A program made the position numbers and the translations under genes. A DNA stretch of 31,454 nucleotides, taken from contig RPPU01000003.1 in NCBI GenBank assembly GCA_003819975.1, positions 1 through 31,454 of the forward strand. Direction: 5' to 3'. Each line of letters opens with the position of its first letter. Position 1 is the first letter of the stretch. This DNA comes from Desulfobacteraceae bacterium. GTDB lineage: Bacteria > Desulfobacterota > DSM-4660 > Desulfatiglandales > HGW-15. The notes below the pieces were generated by a model. The model saw nothing but the letters and a program-made list of their open reading frames with translations, searched no databases and was not told the origin of the DNA. Shown one piece after another: positions 7,801 to 16,824 of this stretch.

Positions 7801-10119
7801 TTGATCGAATGACAATTGATAGGCGGAAGAATTTCTTGCCTTGTGTCCAGCTCGTAAATATAAGCAGGCTAATTCAAGACGTTCGGTAGAATCGGTAAGC
7901 CAACGCAGGCCTTGGCCATAATGGTAGATAATATCGAATAGGTTTTCTTCGAGATTTACTTCTCTTGCTTTTTTTCTTAAAAGCTGCCCGATTTTCAAAT
8001 GTTTTTTTTCGCGATCCTGTTCGGCAATAAGTATATAAGCCGCTTGCTGAATATGATCATGCGGAAATTTAAAATGAAGGTTTGTCGGATGATCGGAAGA
8101 AGATAACCGATTATCATGAAGAAACGATTCAAAAAATACGATAAATTGATTTTCCACGGCATGATCTAAATGACTAAGCAACTGCATCTCATTTATTTGA
8201 GTAGCCTGGGATAACGTATGCAAATCGAAAATATTTCCTATAGAAGCGGCTGTTTGAAGAACATCGCGGGTATCGGATGAAAGATCATTCAATCGCGATA
8301 CGATTATATCCGCGGTATCTTCGCTGAACGAAGTTTCATGTGCAGAAGACCAATCCAAAGACCATGATTGAGCGGAATGATTAAACTGTAAAATATGGCG
8401 ATGATAAAGTGATTGCAAAAATTGCATGGCGAAAAGAGGATTTCCTTGCGATTTTTTCATGATTAGTTTTGATAGATGGGCCAATTGAAAAGAAGTTTCA
8501 TGCAAGGTTTCTTTTAATAATTCATCCATCGATTCGATTAAAAGCGGCTGCAGTGCAATAAATTGCATGTGATGCGGGGTTTCGTTTTTTATGGCTCCCA
8601 ATGTGGCGAGACAATGCGAATTGGCGTTAAATTCTTGGTCGCGATAAGCACCGATAAACATGAGAAATTTTATTTCCGGATCGGTCAATATGGTTTTAAT
8701 GAGTTCTAAAGAGGCGAAATCAGCCCATTGACAATCGTCAATGAACATTACAAGCGGATGGCTGGAAGAAGCCAGTGCTCGTATAAAATTCGAGAAAGTA
8801 AGATGAAATCGGTTGCGGGATTCCAGATGGCCTAATTTCGGCACGTCAGGTTGTTTTCCAACGATTAATTCCAATTCAGGTAAAAGATCCGTGATAATGC
8901 ATCCGTTGTGACCCAAGGCATTCTGAATGCTTTTTTTCCATTCACTGAATGCACCTGAATGTTCAATAAGTATTTTATTTATCATTTTTTGGAGCGCTTG
9001 CCGGATGGCATGATAGGGCACGTTATTTTTGTATTGGTCAAATTTCCCCGAAATAAAATGACCTTGATTTTGGATAGCAAATTTGGAAAATTGTTCAATC
9101 AAAAAAGATTTTCCGATGCCCGGAGATCCGGAAACCATGATAATCTCTAGATTCTCTTGAAAGATTTTCTGAAAGGCGTTACAGATCGTTTTAAAGTCTT
9201 CTTTTCTGCCGTAAAGTTTTTGAGAAATTTCAAAACACTCATAAATTTCCGATTGGGCCAATGAAAAATCCTGAACGGTTCCCGTTGCGGAATACATTCG
9301 AAACGATTTTTCGAGATCCCTCAGCAAACCTGTTGCGCTTTGATAACGCTCCTTAGGCAGTTTAGCGATTAATTTCATAACCAAATTCGCGAGTGTAGGC
9401 GGGATATCGCGATTTAGTTTATCGGGTGCAAGCGGTATGTAGGCCAAATGGGCATAAATTATTTCCATGGGGTCTTGAGAATTAAAAAGATGTTTTCCCG
9501 TTAACATCCTGTAAAACGTGGCACCCAGGGAATACAAATCCGACCGCGAATCAGGACGGTTTTTGATTCTACCGGTTTGCTCGGGAGCGATATAAAAAAA
9601 ATTTATTTCCATGTCTTCAACGAATCGTGTTATTGTCTGGGCCTGATTGTTTTTGAAGGAAGAATGAAAATTAATAAGCTGAACGATTTTTTTTTCGGGA
9701 TTTATCAGAATATTAAAAGGAGTGACATTTCCATGAACGAAACCATCATGATGAAGTTCTTTGACAATTTGGACAAGATTAATGGATATTTTGAAAAAAT
9801 TATCCATACTGATAACGCTTTTTTCGAGATATTCCGAAAGTAAAATGCCTTCAAAATCTCTAAAACCAAGAACGGTCGAAGATCCGATTCTATCTAAAAA
9901 TAGAGGTTTCCATATGCCGGGAGTATTCAATTTTTTTAATAAAGCATATTCATATTCCAATTGATTAAGATCATTTAAGGTTGGGTCGTCAAGAGTGGGG
10001 AGTTTTAAAATACATTGAAATTGATCAAGCTTCCTAAGGGCTCGCACGATTGTTATTTTTTCATTTTGCTGCAATAATTGGATAAAATGAAAACCTTCCA
10101 GATATCGACGTTCTTTCAT
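4828..10119 (-). CDS. Giant sensor: pseudokinase-like domain, AAA ATPase, GAF and HisKA_2 histidine kinase
   Basis: The 1763-residue cytoplasmic protein has the layout of large Ser/Thr-kinase/ATPase/histidine-kinase hybrids. Residues 1-270 form a protein-kinase fold (Lys39, APE at 178-180, SDLYSLGATFYRML). The catalytic loop reads HGNVTPFN (129-136) and the DFG position reads NFH (150-152), so both catalytic aspartates are asparagine. An AAA_16-type ATPase follows: Walker A GSPGIGKS (331-338) and Walker B LVMFIDDCQW (456-465). Then comes a long helical, TPR-like region to about 1290, GAF at about 1328-1490, a coiled coil to about 1555, HisKA_2 with EIHHRVKNN (His1563/1564), and HATPase with INELVSNALKY and VEDNGIGL. 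No transmembrane segment is obvious, so it probably senses an internal cue and phosphorylates the ANTAR regulator next door. It starts at ATG 10119 with a weak ribosome-binding site. Confidence 0.93.
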   Translation of the reverse strand: MKERRYLEGFHFIQLLQQNEKITIVRALRKLDQFQCILKLPTLDDPTLNDLNQLEYEYALLKKLNTPGIWKPLFLDRIGSSTVLGFRDFEGILLSEYLEKSVISMDNFFKISINLVQIVKELHHDGFVHGNVTPFNILINPEKKIVQLINFHSSFKNNQAQTITRFVEDMEINFFYIAPEQTGRIKNRPDSRSDLYSLGATFYRMLTGKHLFNSQDPMEIIYAHLAYIPLAPDKLNRDIPPTLANLVMKLIAKLPKERYQSATGLLRDLEKSFRMYSATGTVQDFSLAQSEIYECFEISQKLYGRKEDFKTICNAFQKIFQENLEIIMVSGSPGIGKSFLIEQFSKFAIQNQGHFISGKFDQYKNNVPYHAIRQALQKMINKILIEHSGAFSEWKKSIQNALGHNGCIITDLLPELELIVGKQPDVPKLGHLESRNRFHLTFSNFIRALASSSHPLVMFIDDCQWADFASLELIKTILTDPEIKFLMFIGAYRDQEFNANSHCLATLGAIKNETPHHMQFIALQPLLIESMDELLKETLHETSFQLAHLSKLIMKKSQGNPLFAMQFLQSLYHRHILQFNHSAQSWSLDWSSAHETSFSEDTADIIVSRLNDLSSDTRDVLQTAASIGNIFDLHTLSQATQINEMQLLSHLDHAVENQFIVFFESFLHDNRLSSSDHPTNLHFKFPHDHIQQAAYILIAEQDREKKHLKIGQLLRKKAREVNLEENLFDIIYHYGQGLRWLTDSTERLELACLYLRAGHKARNSSAYQLSFDQLKIGLQLLPRESWSSHYDLSLALHIELAEAAYVCGYFDFVNRLFTIVTRNTSTMLDKIKIYEILVRTHISQHKLEEAIRTGLLALELLGIKFPVKPKKWHILFYFLKTYLIFLFKKPERILESAPMTDPQQLAAMQIVSALGSAIYWADPNLLPLFVFFNIQSVVKHGNCPEASYSYAGYGLILCRLGQIDTGHRFGLLAQKLASNDDREINHLRAEFVFLTYIHHYKNHIKPSVEALNTLFKKCLTAGDIEFGAWSLMMSSIYFRGAGNPLETVKAKMEGNLDIIKTLKQETAYHLLSLSYQCVLNILGETQDPFELTGPAFDEETMLPLFINAGNKNFIANYYMEKMYLGLLFERYDRLLDIADRTRAYINTISGTLGYSYFYFYDSLIKLAFYEKLSKKQKHQFLVQIEQNQKKLKFWMRHAPMNHMHKYYLVQAEKYRILKADFAALKSYHQAIHYAEGSGYIYDAALANELAARFYISRKLLKIASAYLMDAHYLYNRWGAKAKTKQLETQYHQIFQNINSFQKNFTNKTTAVQSKNIQTMDPIGDRIDFHALLKASHAIADEIMIDKLLSKLIRILMENAGAEKVVLMLKRGDRFFLEAEGLSGEGSTMVLQGLSIQQMNSIPKSIIHYVSRKREILVLNDASNDEPFSEDPYIEDRKIKSVLCMPLIYQNELTAICYMENNLSPGVFTTERREALRILASQAAISLKNALILRDFNYELEARKKTQKELDQYKDQLTQLVEERTNELIRANKELEREILEKSRMETHIKASLKEKELLLQEIHHRVKNNMQIISSLLNLQSRYTKDDKTLAMFKDSRDRIQSMALIHEILYKSDDLTRINLEKYARNLASGLYQSYGTDPKKIRLEIMIEKVFLSIDLAIPCGLIINELVSNALKYAFPAAARDSGIIRIVLQTCNPNEVELIVEDNGIGLQTHPNTRPGNTLGLKLVSILVEEQLHGTLMVKDHPGTVFSIRFPFKPALSFN

Positions 10120-10147
10120 TTCGAAATCTCACTTTTTTTTTGATGCC

Positions 10148-10174
10148 TTCAATCGTATTCTATTGCCGATTGAA
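10148..10174. promoter_or_regulatory. Inverted repeat upstream of the giant sensor kinase
   Basis: TTCAATCG and CGATTGAA form a perfect 8-nt inverted repeat around an 11-base spacer in the 59-base gap before the kinase gene. No U-run follows on the minus strand, so it is not an evident terminator for the upstream AAA gene. It could be an operator for the kinase or chance. Confidence 0.25.
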
Positions 10175-10178
10175 AAAA

Positions 10179-11657
10179 TTACGAAGCCGAACGGGCGCGT
10201 TTCTCGGCCCATTGCCTTAAAGCCGATATTTTTTCCTGATAGGTTACGGATAAAGGCACTGTTTCCTCGATTTCAAGCAGAATATCCTTGTTCTCAATCT
10301 CCCTCTGGGCGGCAAAGGCGCGATAGAGAGCGGAGATAACGAGTTGTTCGATTTCCGAACCGGTAAAGCCGACTGTTTTTTGCGTGAATAGATCCAGGTC
10401 GAAACGAACCGGATCGCGCTTTCTTTTTTTGAAGTGAATCTCAAAGATGTTGCGGCGCTCCTCATTCGTGGGCAGATCGATAAAGAAGATTTCATCGAAG
10501 CGTCCTTTTCGGATCAATTCCGGAGGCAGATTCTCGATATTATTGGCGGTTGCCAGTACAAAGACCGGAGAACTTTTTTCCTGCATCCAGGTCAGGAAAG
10601 TCCCGAATACTCTGGCGGAAGAGCCGAAATCGCCGGAATGAGGGGAGCCCATTCCTGAAAACGCTTTATCGATTTCATCGAGCCAGAGAATGTTGGGCGC
10701 AATCGCTTCGGCCACGCGAATGGCTTCGCGGATATTTTTTTCAGAAGAACCTAAGTAGGCGTCAAATATTTTTCCCATATCCAGTTTTAACAGGGGTAAG
10801 CTCCAAAGCGCGGAGGTCGCTTTGGCGGCCAATGATTTGCCGCAGCCCTGCACGCCCAGCAAGAGCATGCCTTTGGGTTCAGGCAAGCCGAAATCCCGGG
10901 CTTTTTGGCTGAAGGCCGTACCGCGCTGGGCCAACCAGATTTTCAATTTATCCAATCCGCCGACCGAGTCCATGTTTTCCGAAAAAGCGTAATATTCGAG
11001 CAAACCCGATTTGCGGATTAGTTTTTTCTTTTCAGCCAGCACAAACGGCAAATCCTGCTCGTTAAACGACTGATCCCGGATGATCAGCTTGGCGAAAAGA
11101 TTTTCAGCTTCATTCAGAGTCAGACCGCGGGCGGCATTGATGATTTTTTCAATCAGAGCGTCATCGGCCTGAATCGTGATTTTTTTCGAATTTTTCAGGG
11201 AATCCAGTATATCGAGGAGAATTTTTTTCAATTCATCGGCCGTGGGCAGGGGTATATCGATGGGGCTGATGTCTTTTTCCAAACCCGGAGGCAAAATCAG
11301 AAGCGGCGAGATCAGGATCAGGGTTTTATAGCTTTTTCTCAGATGGGTCGCAAGGTCGCGAAGTTTTCTGACGATCTGATGGTCTTCCAGGTAAGGATGA
11401 AAGTCTTTGAGAATGAACAAGCCGGGCCCGGTAAAATTAAAAATGACCTGCAAAGCATCCAATGCATTCAAGGACTTGTCGAATTTATTCGAATTATAAA
11501 AGCCTTCGGAACCGGTCCAGAAAAAACAGTCTTTTTGGGTCGCTTCGGAAACTTGTTTGACCAGGGTTTCCGCCCGGGTCTCTTCCGATGTGACTAAGTA
11601 AAGAATGGGGTAGCGGGATCGGATGCAGACGGCCATTTCCTGCAAAAGATGATTCAT
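10179..11657 (-). CDS. Ycf46-like AAA-family ATPase
   Basis: The 492-residue protein has an N-terminal alpha/beta region (1-220) beginning with [16 protein letters not shown], typical of Ycf46-type proteins, and a C-terminal AAA module. Walker A is GVQGCGKS (268-275), Walker B ILWLDEID (323-330), sensor 1 lies in VLATANN (367-373), and arginine-finger candidates are in RKGRFDE (383-389). Such ATPases remodel protein partners; the substrate of this family is unknown. The ribosome-binding site AAAGGAG lies nine bases before the ATG. It is the last gene of an apparent operon, 15 bases after the beta-propeller-like gene, so that protein may be its partner or substrate. Confidence 0.88.
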   Translation of the reverse strand: MNHLLQEMAVCIRSRYPILYLVTSEETRAETLVKQVSEATQKDCFFWTGSEGFYNSNKFDKSLNALDALQVIFNFTGPGLFILKDFHPYLEDHQIVRKLRDLATHLRKSYKTLILISPLLILPPGLEKDISPIDIPLPTADELKKILLDILDSLKNSKKITIQADDALIEKIINAARGLTLNEAENLFAKLIIRDQSFNEQDLPFVLAEKKKLIRKSGLLEYYAFSENMDSVGGLDKLKIWLAQRGTAFSQKARDFGLPEPKGMLLLGVQGCGKSLAAKATSALWSLPLLKLDMGKIFDAYLGSSEKNIREAIRVAEAIAPNILWLDEIDKAFSGMGSPHSGDFGSSARVFGTFLTWMQEKSSPVFVLATANNIENLPPELIRKGRFDEIFFIDLPTNEERRNIFEIHFKKRKRDPVRFDLDLFTQKTVGFTGSEIEQLVISALYRAFAAQREIENKDILLEIEETVPLSVTYQEKISALRQWAEKRARSAS

Positions 11658-11672
11658 CAGCTGTTTCTCCTT

Positions 11673-13547
11673 TCAGATCTCCAGAAATTTGGAAAGTTTG
11701 CTTTCGGTTTCCGGCCGGTCGGATATTCGGATATATTGAATAGTATTAGCCGTAAGAAAAATCAAGCCGTTTTCCATCAAGGCGGAAGCGACGATCGGGT
11801 TCGCGGACCGGCAACGCCAGGACAAGTTTTGATTTGGATCGTGACCGAACAGACCGTCACGCGTGCCGACGATTTCCTGCACAACGGCATTTTGAACAAA
11901 AAACAGAGAAGCAGCCGATTTTCTTTTCACATGAACAATCGTGTCAAGTTCGAGATTCAAATACCGCAACCAACCGTTTTCATCCATACAAAGCAGCGGT
12001 TGCGCGCACACGATCGGAACCTCGGGATTGAATGCGTTCAAGCGGCAAAAACGGCCTTTCAATGTTTCGAGATCGAATGAAAAAAGCGAGCGATCCGTCA
12101 GGGCGCCGACGAGACGGCGTTCCGTATAAAACAATTGGCGGATATCGGACTTGAACGTATGACTGAAGAGCAATCGGCCTTCCGGAGAGAGGGCCTTTAA
12201 AATGTTTTTATGAAAAAGAGCGACGCCGTCTTTTTCACAGGAGAGAGGCGTTGACGGCGTTTGCGGCGACGGAAGGTCGGCCCGGATCGATCCTTTAAAA
12301 TCGTAAATCAGCAACCGCGCGTTTTGCGACAGCATCCAGACTTTTTGCAGGCCGAAATTGATTGCGACGCCGTGAACGCCATAGGGATCGAAAGCAAAAT
12401 AAACTGAACGGTTTTCCGTAACATCGATCAACCGGGCTTGCTTCCTTCCGGTTATGAAAACCCAGGTTAGGTCATCGTCTAACGCGAGATTTTGAATCGG
12501 ATCGGGAAAAGTCGTTCGGTAACGGAGTGAACCTTGTTCATCGAAAAAATCGATGCCGCCTTTTTGATTGACGATGCCGGCATGCCGTCCCGATCGATTG
12601 ATGGTTATGTTTTTTAACACGATGTCGGAAGGGAGCGACCAGGACGGCAGGCGCTCCCGAACCCGCGGACCGGGAACGGTTTCCAGGAAATCGGCCGTGG
12701 GTTTTGCATCTGTGTGCACCGCAAAACAGGTGAGGATGCCGTCTTCATCGATGATTGCAAAATAATCGCCGCGCGACGCCATTTTGATTTGCTGGATCCG
12801 ATGAGATAAGTGCTCATTCCAGAGACAAACCTCGTATTCATCGAACAATCTCAGGTTGTTTTCAATGTCGAAAACCAGCAATAAAGCGCCGTCGGCCGGG
12901 ACGGCCATCAAAGTACACAGCGGAATGCCGCTCAGTTCGACGAAGGCCTGGGTCTCGAGGTTGAACTTAATCAGGTTGCGGTTGTAATCCAAAAAATAAC
13001 CGTTGCGGCCGTCATGGCTTACCAGGAGTTCGCCCGCAATAAAGAGTTTTTCCGCAAACCAGAGCGTTTTCCCGTTCAGATCGGCAATGGCCAGATCGTG
13101 TTTTTCATTGTAGATCAGGATTTGCTCGGTTTTCGGCACCGTTCTTAATTGCCGAATATATTCAGCGACCGTAAAAGCATTCCATTTGCGGCCGTGCGGT
13201 TTCATCATCAAAACCTGTTTTTGCATCCCGTACAAAACAGCGCAATCTTTATAACACTCGAGACGGCTGAAACGATCGTCGATAAGGCATTCCGTGTGCC
13301 TTTTGGAGGGGATATGGAAAGTGATCAAAAATCCTTCACATAAAATATAAGCCAGAGAACCGTCCGCCGTGATGCGGAAAGCCAGCGGTTTATGACCAAA
13401 GGAGAAAAGGTCGGCTCGTTCTCCGGAGAGGGCCACCGATTCGAGTTGACCGTTTTCATAAAGCAGAAAAATGGAATGATCCAGCGGATGAAACTCGGCT
13501 TGTACATATTCTTTATGCAAAGGGATTTGATAGATCGAAAAGGGCAT
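11673..13547 (-). CDS. Beta-propeller-like cytoplasmic protein of unknown function
   Basis: The 624-residue protein has no signal peptide or membrane segment. It is built of recurring short strand patterns of the type found in WD40/PQQ-like propellers, for example DHSIFLLYENGQLESVA, LNGKTLWFAEK, QKGGIDFFDEQGSLRY and FKGSIRADL. I do not recognise a named family. A GTG at 13565 would add six residues and overlap the upstream gene by 14 bases; I chose ATG 13547, four bases after that gene's stop, which fits translational coupling. It sits between a lipid kinase and a Ycf46-like AAA ATPase, all on the minus strand. A scaffold or adaptor for the ATPase is plausible but is inference. Confidence 0.75.
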   Translation of the reverse strand: MPFSIYQIPLHKEYVQAEFHPLDHSIFLLYENGQLESVALSGERADLFSFGHKPLAFRITADGSLAYILCEGFLITFHIPSKRHTECLIDDRFSRLECYKDCAVLYGMQKQVLMMKPHGRKWNAFTVAEYIRQLRTVPKTEQILIYNEKHDLAIADLNGKTLWFAEKLFIAGELLVSHDGRNGYFLDYNRNLIKFNLETQAFVELSGIPLCTLMAVPADGALLLVFDIENNLRLFDEYEVCLWNEHLSHRIQQIKMASRGDYFAIIDEDGILTCFAVHTDAKPTADFLETVPGPRVRERLPSWSLPSDIVLKNITINRSGRHAGIVNQKGGIDFFDEQGSLRYRTTFPDPIQNLALDDDLTWVFITGRKQARLIDVTENRSVYFAFDPYGVHGVAINFGLQKVWMLSQNARLLIYDFKGSIRADLPSPQTPSTPLSCEKDGVALFHKNILKALSPEGRLLFSHTFKSDIRQLFYTERRLVGALTDRSLFSFDLETLKGRFCRLNAFNPEVPIVCAQPLLCMDENGWLRYLNLELDTIVHVKRKSAASLFFVQNAVVQEIVGTRDGLFGHDPNQNLSWRCRSANPIVASALMENGLIFLTANTIQYIRISDRPETESKLSKFLEI

Positions 13548-13551
13548 GAAT

Positions 13552-14439
13552 TTATTCCGCCACACAAAAGGAAACCGCTTCGGGAAGTATCCCGAAAGTC
13601 ACGGGCAGTTGACCGGCCGGGTCGCCGTCTATTTGGATCTTGATCGGATCAAGGGCAAGGACCTGGATTTCACGACCTTGGTAGTGAGTCATATCCGGAC
13701 AAGAAGAAAAGCGGCCAAGTAAACCGTAGCGGGCATACGTTAACCAATCGCCGGGCTTTTTCATGTGCATGGCGCATACATCCAACAAGCGATCGGCCGG
13801 ATCGGCGTTGCGGAAAGGGTGAAAGTGCCCGCCGTATAAAGAGCAATTGCCGACCAGCGTGAAGGTGGCGGTTTCATCGACCATTTTGCCGTCTACGATG
13901 ATCCGCATGGTCGGATAGGGGTAATGAAAAATAGTGTGATAAGTAGGAGCAATATAATTTAATTTGGAGATTCCTTTATGATCGCGCTTTTCGGCAATCC
14001 GGGTCACGATTTCGGCATCCGGCCCGATTCCGGCCGCCATGATAAAAGGGCGATGGTCCGCCAGCCCCAAGTCCAATTTGCGGCATGGTCCTTCAAGGGC
14101 AATATGTATTTGGGATTCAAGATCTTTGGGTATCTTCAGTTCCAAGGCGACTACATTGGCCGTGCCCGCCGGAATGACGGCAATGGGAATATCGCTATGG
14201 GCGTCCAACAGGCCGTTGATGACTTCGTTTAGGGTGCCGTCGCCGCCGATGCTGATTATCACTTCAACTTTTGAAGCATGCTCTCGCGCCAGAAAACGGC
14301 CATGACCCTGATAAAGGGTGGGCAGTAATTGAATTTTAACTCCGGCCTTTTCAAGTAAGCGAATGGCTTTGCGGGCTTTTTTCATGGTTTGACCCCGCCC
14401 GGAGACAGGGTTGACAATAATGGCGGCGGAACGGCGCAT
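13552..14439 (-). CDS. Diacylglycerol/sphingosine-type lipid kinase (DagK/YegS family)
   Basis: The 295-residue protein begins with the family's NPVSGRGQ motif and carries the nucleotide-binding GGDGTLNEVING (65-76), PAGTANVVA and a later GIGPDAEIV. The second domain contains the usual beta-sandwich and ends with IQIDGDPAGQLPV. The enzyme should phosphorylate a lipid hydroxyl, most likely diacylglycerol, at the inner membrane, recycling it into phospholipid synthesis. AAAGGA lies about 12 bases before the ATG, a little far. It is the first gene of a tight three-gene minus-strand run with the propeller-like protein and the AAA ATPase. Confidence 0.92.
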   Translation of the reverse strand: MRRSAAIIVNPVSGRGQTMKKARKAIRLLEKAGVKIQLLPTLYQGHGRFLAREHASKVEVIISIGGDGTLNEVINGLLDAHSDIPIAVIPAGTANVVALELKIPKDLESQIHIALEGPCRKLDLGLADHRPFIMAAGIGPDAEIVTRIAEKRDHKGISKLNYIAPTYHTIFHYPYPTMRIIVDGKMVDETATFTLVGNCSLYGGHFHPFRNADPADRLLDVCAMHMKKPGDWLTYARYGLLGRFSSCPDMTHYQGREIQVLALDPIKIQIDGDPAGQLPVTFGILPEAVSFCVAE

Positions 14440-14470
14440 GAATTTAAAAATCCTTTGTATTTACTTAAGC

Positions 14471-14500
14471 AGCCAGAAGTCAGAATCCAGGAGTCAGAAT
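14471..14500. repeat. AGTCAGAAT dispersed repeat, two units
   Basis: AGTCAGAAT occurs at 14478-14486 and 14492-14500 in the gap upstream of the lipid kinase gene. The same word recurs at 25300-25308 and 26229-26237, all between genes, so it is a dispersed low-complexity repeat of this genome. Confidence 0.5.
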
Positions 14501-14611
14501 GAGGAGATCAGCGACAAAATTTACAGAGACACACAACCTATTAAAATAAAATTCACCGATCTCCTTTTTCTTCCTTTATTCTAAAAGTCAACAGTCTATC
14601 AGCCTTTGGCC

Positions 14612-15676
14612 CTACCCTTTAAAGATTTCAATATAGGCATAGGCCATGGCGCCGTGAAAAATAGGCATGGTTACAAACATGCCTATACAACATAAAAGGA
14701 TGCCTAATCCGCCGATTAGACCGCAAACAAACATTAAACCAAAAACCTTAAACCAATGTTTGTTGACCATTTTAAAACTGATTTGCATGGCGGGCCAAAA
14801 ATTCAACTCCTTGTCGATAATCAGAGGCAGAGTAAAGGACCAGGAGATAAATAAGTAAGCGAATCCGACAAAGATCAACAGGAATAGGGGGATAAGAAAA
14901 ATTAGATAGGAACTGTCGAATAATGTATCCGCTTTAAAAGAAGATAAGCCGACAAATAAAGCGATAATCAAAACAATGACGATAATTGCGATGGCAAAAA
15001 AAAGCATTGGGACTGCGTAGCCCAGCATCAGTTGCAAAAAATTTCGGCCTTTAAACCCGTCAAAGGCATCGCCGAGCTCAAGATGTTGGCCGCGTGCCAA
15101 ACGAATGAAAAAATAAAATAAGCCTCCGGTCAACGGTCCCGATAAAACGAGGCTGAATACATACCCGGCATAAGGGATGATCCCGCTGACAGAGGAAATA
15201 ATCATGATAATAAACGTGGCTCCCACAACCAGCCAGAAATATTTTTTCAATAATGCAAAACCATTTTCTATGCATTCCCCAATGCTTAAGTCGTAGTCTT
15301 GATGAATGATCTCACGCGTAAAATCTTTAAAATCGACGGGTGCTCCCGGCAAGGGGGCGCCTTCTTTCAGACGTTGGACAAATTCGGGTTTGCAATTCGG
15401 GCAGATGTGTTTATTGTCATACAAAATGACTTCGGTAACGGGGTAGGTCTTGTTGCAATTGACGCAAGTGACCCGTTGTTTGTCCGTTTCAAGGTTCGGG
15501 AGCATGGCTAATATTTCGGGTTGGCGAGAGAGATCTTTGAAGCGCTGCCAACCCTTCATGCCCGGTTTCCAGATCAAGGTCGTGTCTTTGATTTTTCCGG
15601 AAGCGATCGCTTGTTTGAACGGTTCGTCGTCTAAGGGACCCACTCTGTCTTTGCCGTCATAATAATACCAATCCAT
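14612..15676 (-). CDS. GYF_2 / zinc-ribbon polytopic membrane protein (copy A)
   Basis: The 354-residue protein starts with a GYF_2-type domain (residues 1-55: WYYYDGKDRVGPLDDEPF, TLIWKPGMKGWQRF), followed by a treble-Cys zinc ribbon (Cys71, Cys74, Cys92, Cys95). From about 145 it has several hydrophobic segments and ends LPIFHGAMAYAYIEIFKG-like. GYF_2 domains are adaptor modules; the membrane part is of unknown function. The ATG has a good GGAGG site nine bases upstream. The next gene upstream, at 15735, is a close paralogue, so this is a tandem duplication. The membrane part also resembles the 206-residue protein at 22058. Confidence 0.8.
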   Translation of the reverse strand: MDWYYYDGKDRVGPLDDEPFKQAIASGKIKDTTLIWKPGMKGWQRFKDLSRQPEILAMLPNLETDKQRVTCVNCNKTYPVTEVILYDNKHICPNCKPEFVQRLKEGAPLPGAPVDFKDFTREIIHQDYDLSIGECIENGFALLKKYFWLVVGATFIIMIISSVSGIIPYAGYVFSLVLSGPLTGGLFYFFIRLARGQHLELGDAFDGFKGRNFLQLMLGYAVPMLFFAIAIIVIVLIIALFVGLSSFKADTLFDSSYLIFLIPLFLLIFVGFAYLFISWSFTLPLIIDKELNFWPAMQISFKMVNKHWFKVFGLMFVCGLIGGLGILLCCIGMFVTMPIFHGAMAYAYIEIFKG

Positions 15677-15734
15677 CTTTATTCCTCCCTCTTTTTGGTA
15701 TTGAAGCTGTTTTAGAATTTACAAAAGGTTCATT

Positions 15735-16802
15735 TTACCCTTTAAATATTTCAATATAGGCAAAGGCCATGGCGCCGAAAAAAATCGGCAGCGTAACCAA
15801 TAAGCCAATTCCCAAGAGAAATATGCCGGAGATACCGACAAGGCCAGAAAGAAAGAATAAGCCGAACACCTGAAACGAATGTTTGTTCACCATTTTGTAG
15901 CTGATTTGCATAGCGGTCCAAAAATACAACTCCTTGTCGATAATCAGGGGTAAAGTAAAAGACCAGGAGATGACTAAATAAGTTAATCCGGCAAAGATTA
16001 GCAAGAAAACGGGGAGGCAAAAAAAGAAATAAGCGGTATTGAATAATGTGTTAACTTTGAAAGAAGATAAGTTGATAAATGCGGCTAAAATCAAAACAAT
16101 GGCGAAAATTGTGATTATCAGAAAAAGAATCGGAACCGCATACGCCAGCATAAGTTGTAGAAAATTTTTTCCTTTTAACCCGTTAAAAACATCACCGATT
16201 TCAACATACTTATTACGGCCCAATCGAATAAATAAATGGAATAAACCGCCGATCAAGGGGCCGCTCAGAATCAGGTTGGCGACCGTGCCGAGAAGAGGAA
16301 TAAGATGATACATGACAAGAAAAATAACCGATACAATGAAAGTCGCCCATACCACCGCCCAAAAATTATTTTTCAGCAAAGCAAAACCGTTTTCAAGGCA
16401 TTCCTTGGTTTTTAGATCGTAATCCAGATGGATGATTTCACGGTTAAAATCTTTAAAAGTAATGAGCACTTCGGGTAAGGGGGCGCCTTCCTTGAGACGC
16501 TGGACAAATTCAGGTTTACAGTTTGGGCAGATGTGCTTATTATCATAAACAATAAGTTCAGTAACGGGATATGTTTTATTGCAATTTGCGCAAATGACCA
16601 GTTGTTTGCCCGTTTCAAGATTCGGGAGTATAGATGATATATCAGGGTGAATCCGAATTTCGGCAAAACGCTGCCACCCTTTCATGCCCGATTTCGAGAT
16701 CAAAGTCGTGTCATTTATTTTTCCGGAAATAATCGCTTCTTTGAATGATTCGTCATCTATTGGTCCCACTCTTTTTTTTCCGTTTTGATAAAACCAATCC
16801 AT
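15735..16802 (-). CDS. GYF_2 / zinc-ribbon polytopic membrane protein (copy B)
   Basis: The 355-residue paralogue of the gene at 14612 keeps the same order: GYF_2 domain (MDWFYQNGKKRVGPIDDESF), zinc ribbon (CANCNKTYPV...CPNCK) and a multi-pass membrane domain ending FGAMAFAYIEIFKG. TTG 16808 and ATG 16805 are alternative starts. I prefer ATG 16802, because AAGGA lies seven bases before it and the protein then begins MDW like its paralogue. It starts 22 bases after selD ends, on the same strand, so it may share the selD transcript. Function unknown. Confidence 0.8.
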   Translation of the reverse strand: MDWFYQNGKKRVGPIDDESFKEAIISGKINDTTLISKSGMKGWQRFAEIRIHPDISSILPNLETGKQLVICANCNKTYPVTELIVYDNKHICPNCKPEFVQRLKEGAPLPEVLITFKDFNREIIHLDYDLKTKECLENGFALLKNNFWAVVWATFIVSVIFLVMYHLIPLLGTVANLILSGPLIGGLFHLFIRLGRNKYVEIGDVFNGLKGKNFLQLMLAYAVPILFLIITIFAIVLILAAFINLSSFKVNTLFNTAYFFFCLPVFLLIFAGLTYLVISWSFTLPLIIDKELYFWTAMQISYKMVNKHSFQVFGLFFLSGLVGISGIFLLGIGLLVTLPIFFGAMAFAYIEIFKG

Positions 16803-16824
16803 CATCAATTCCTTGGCGGGGTGA

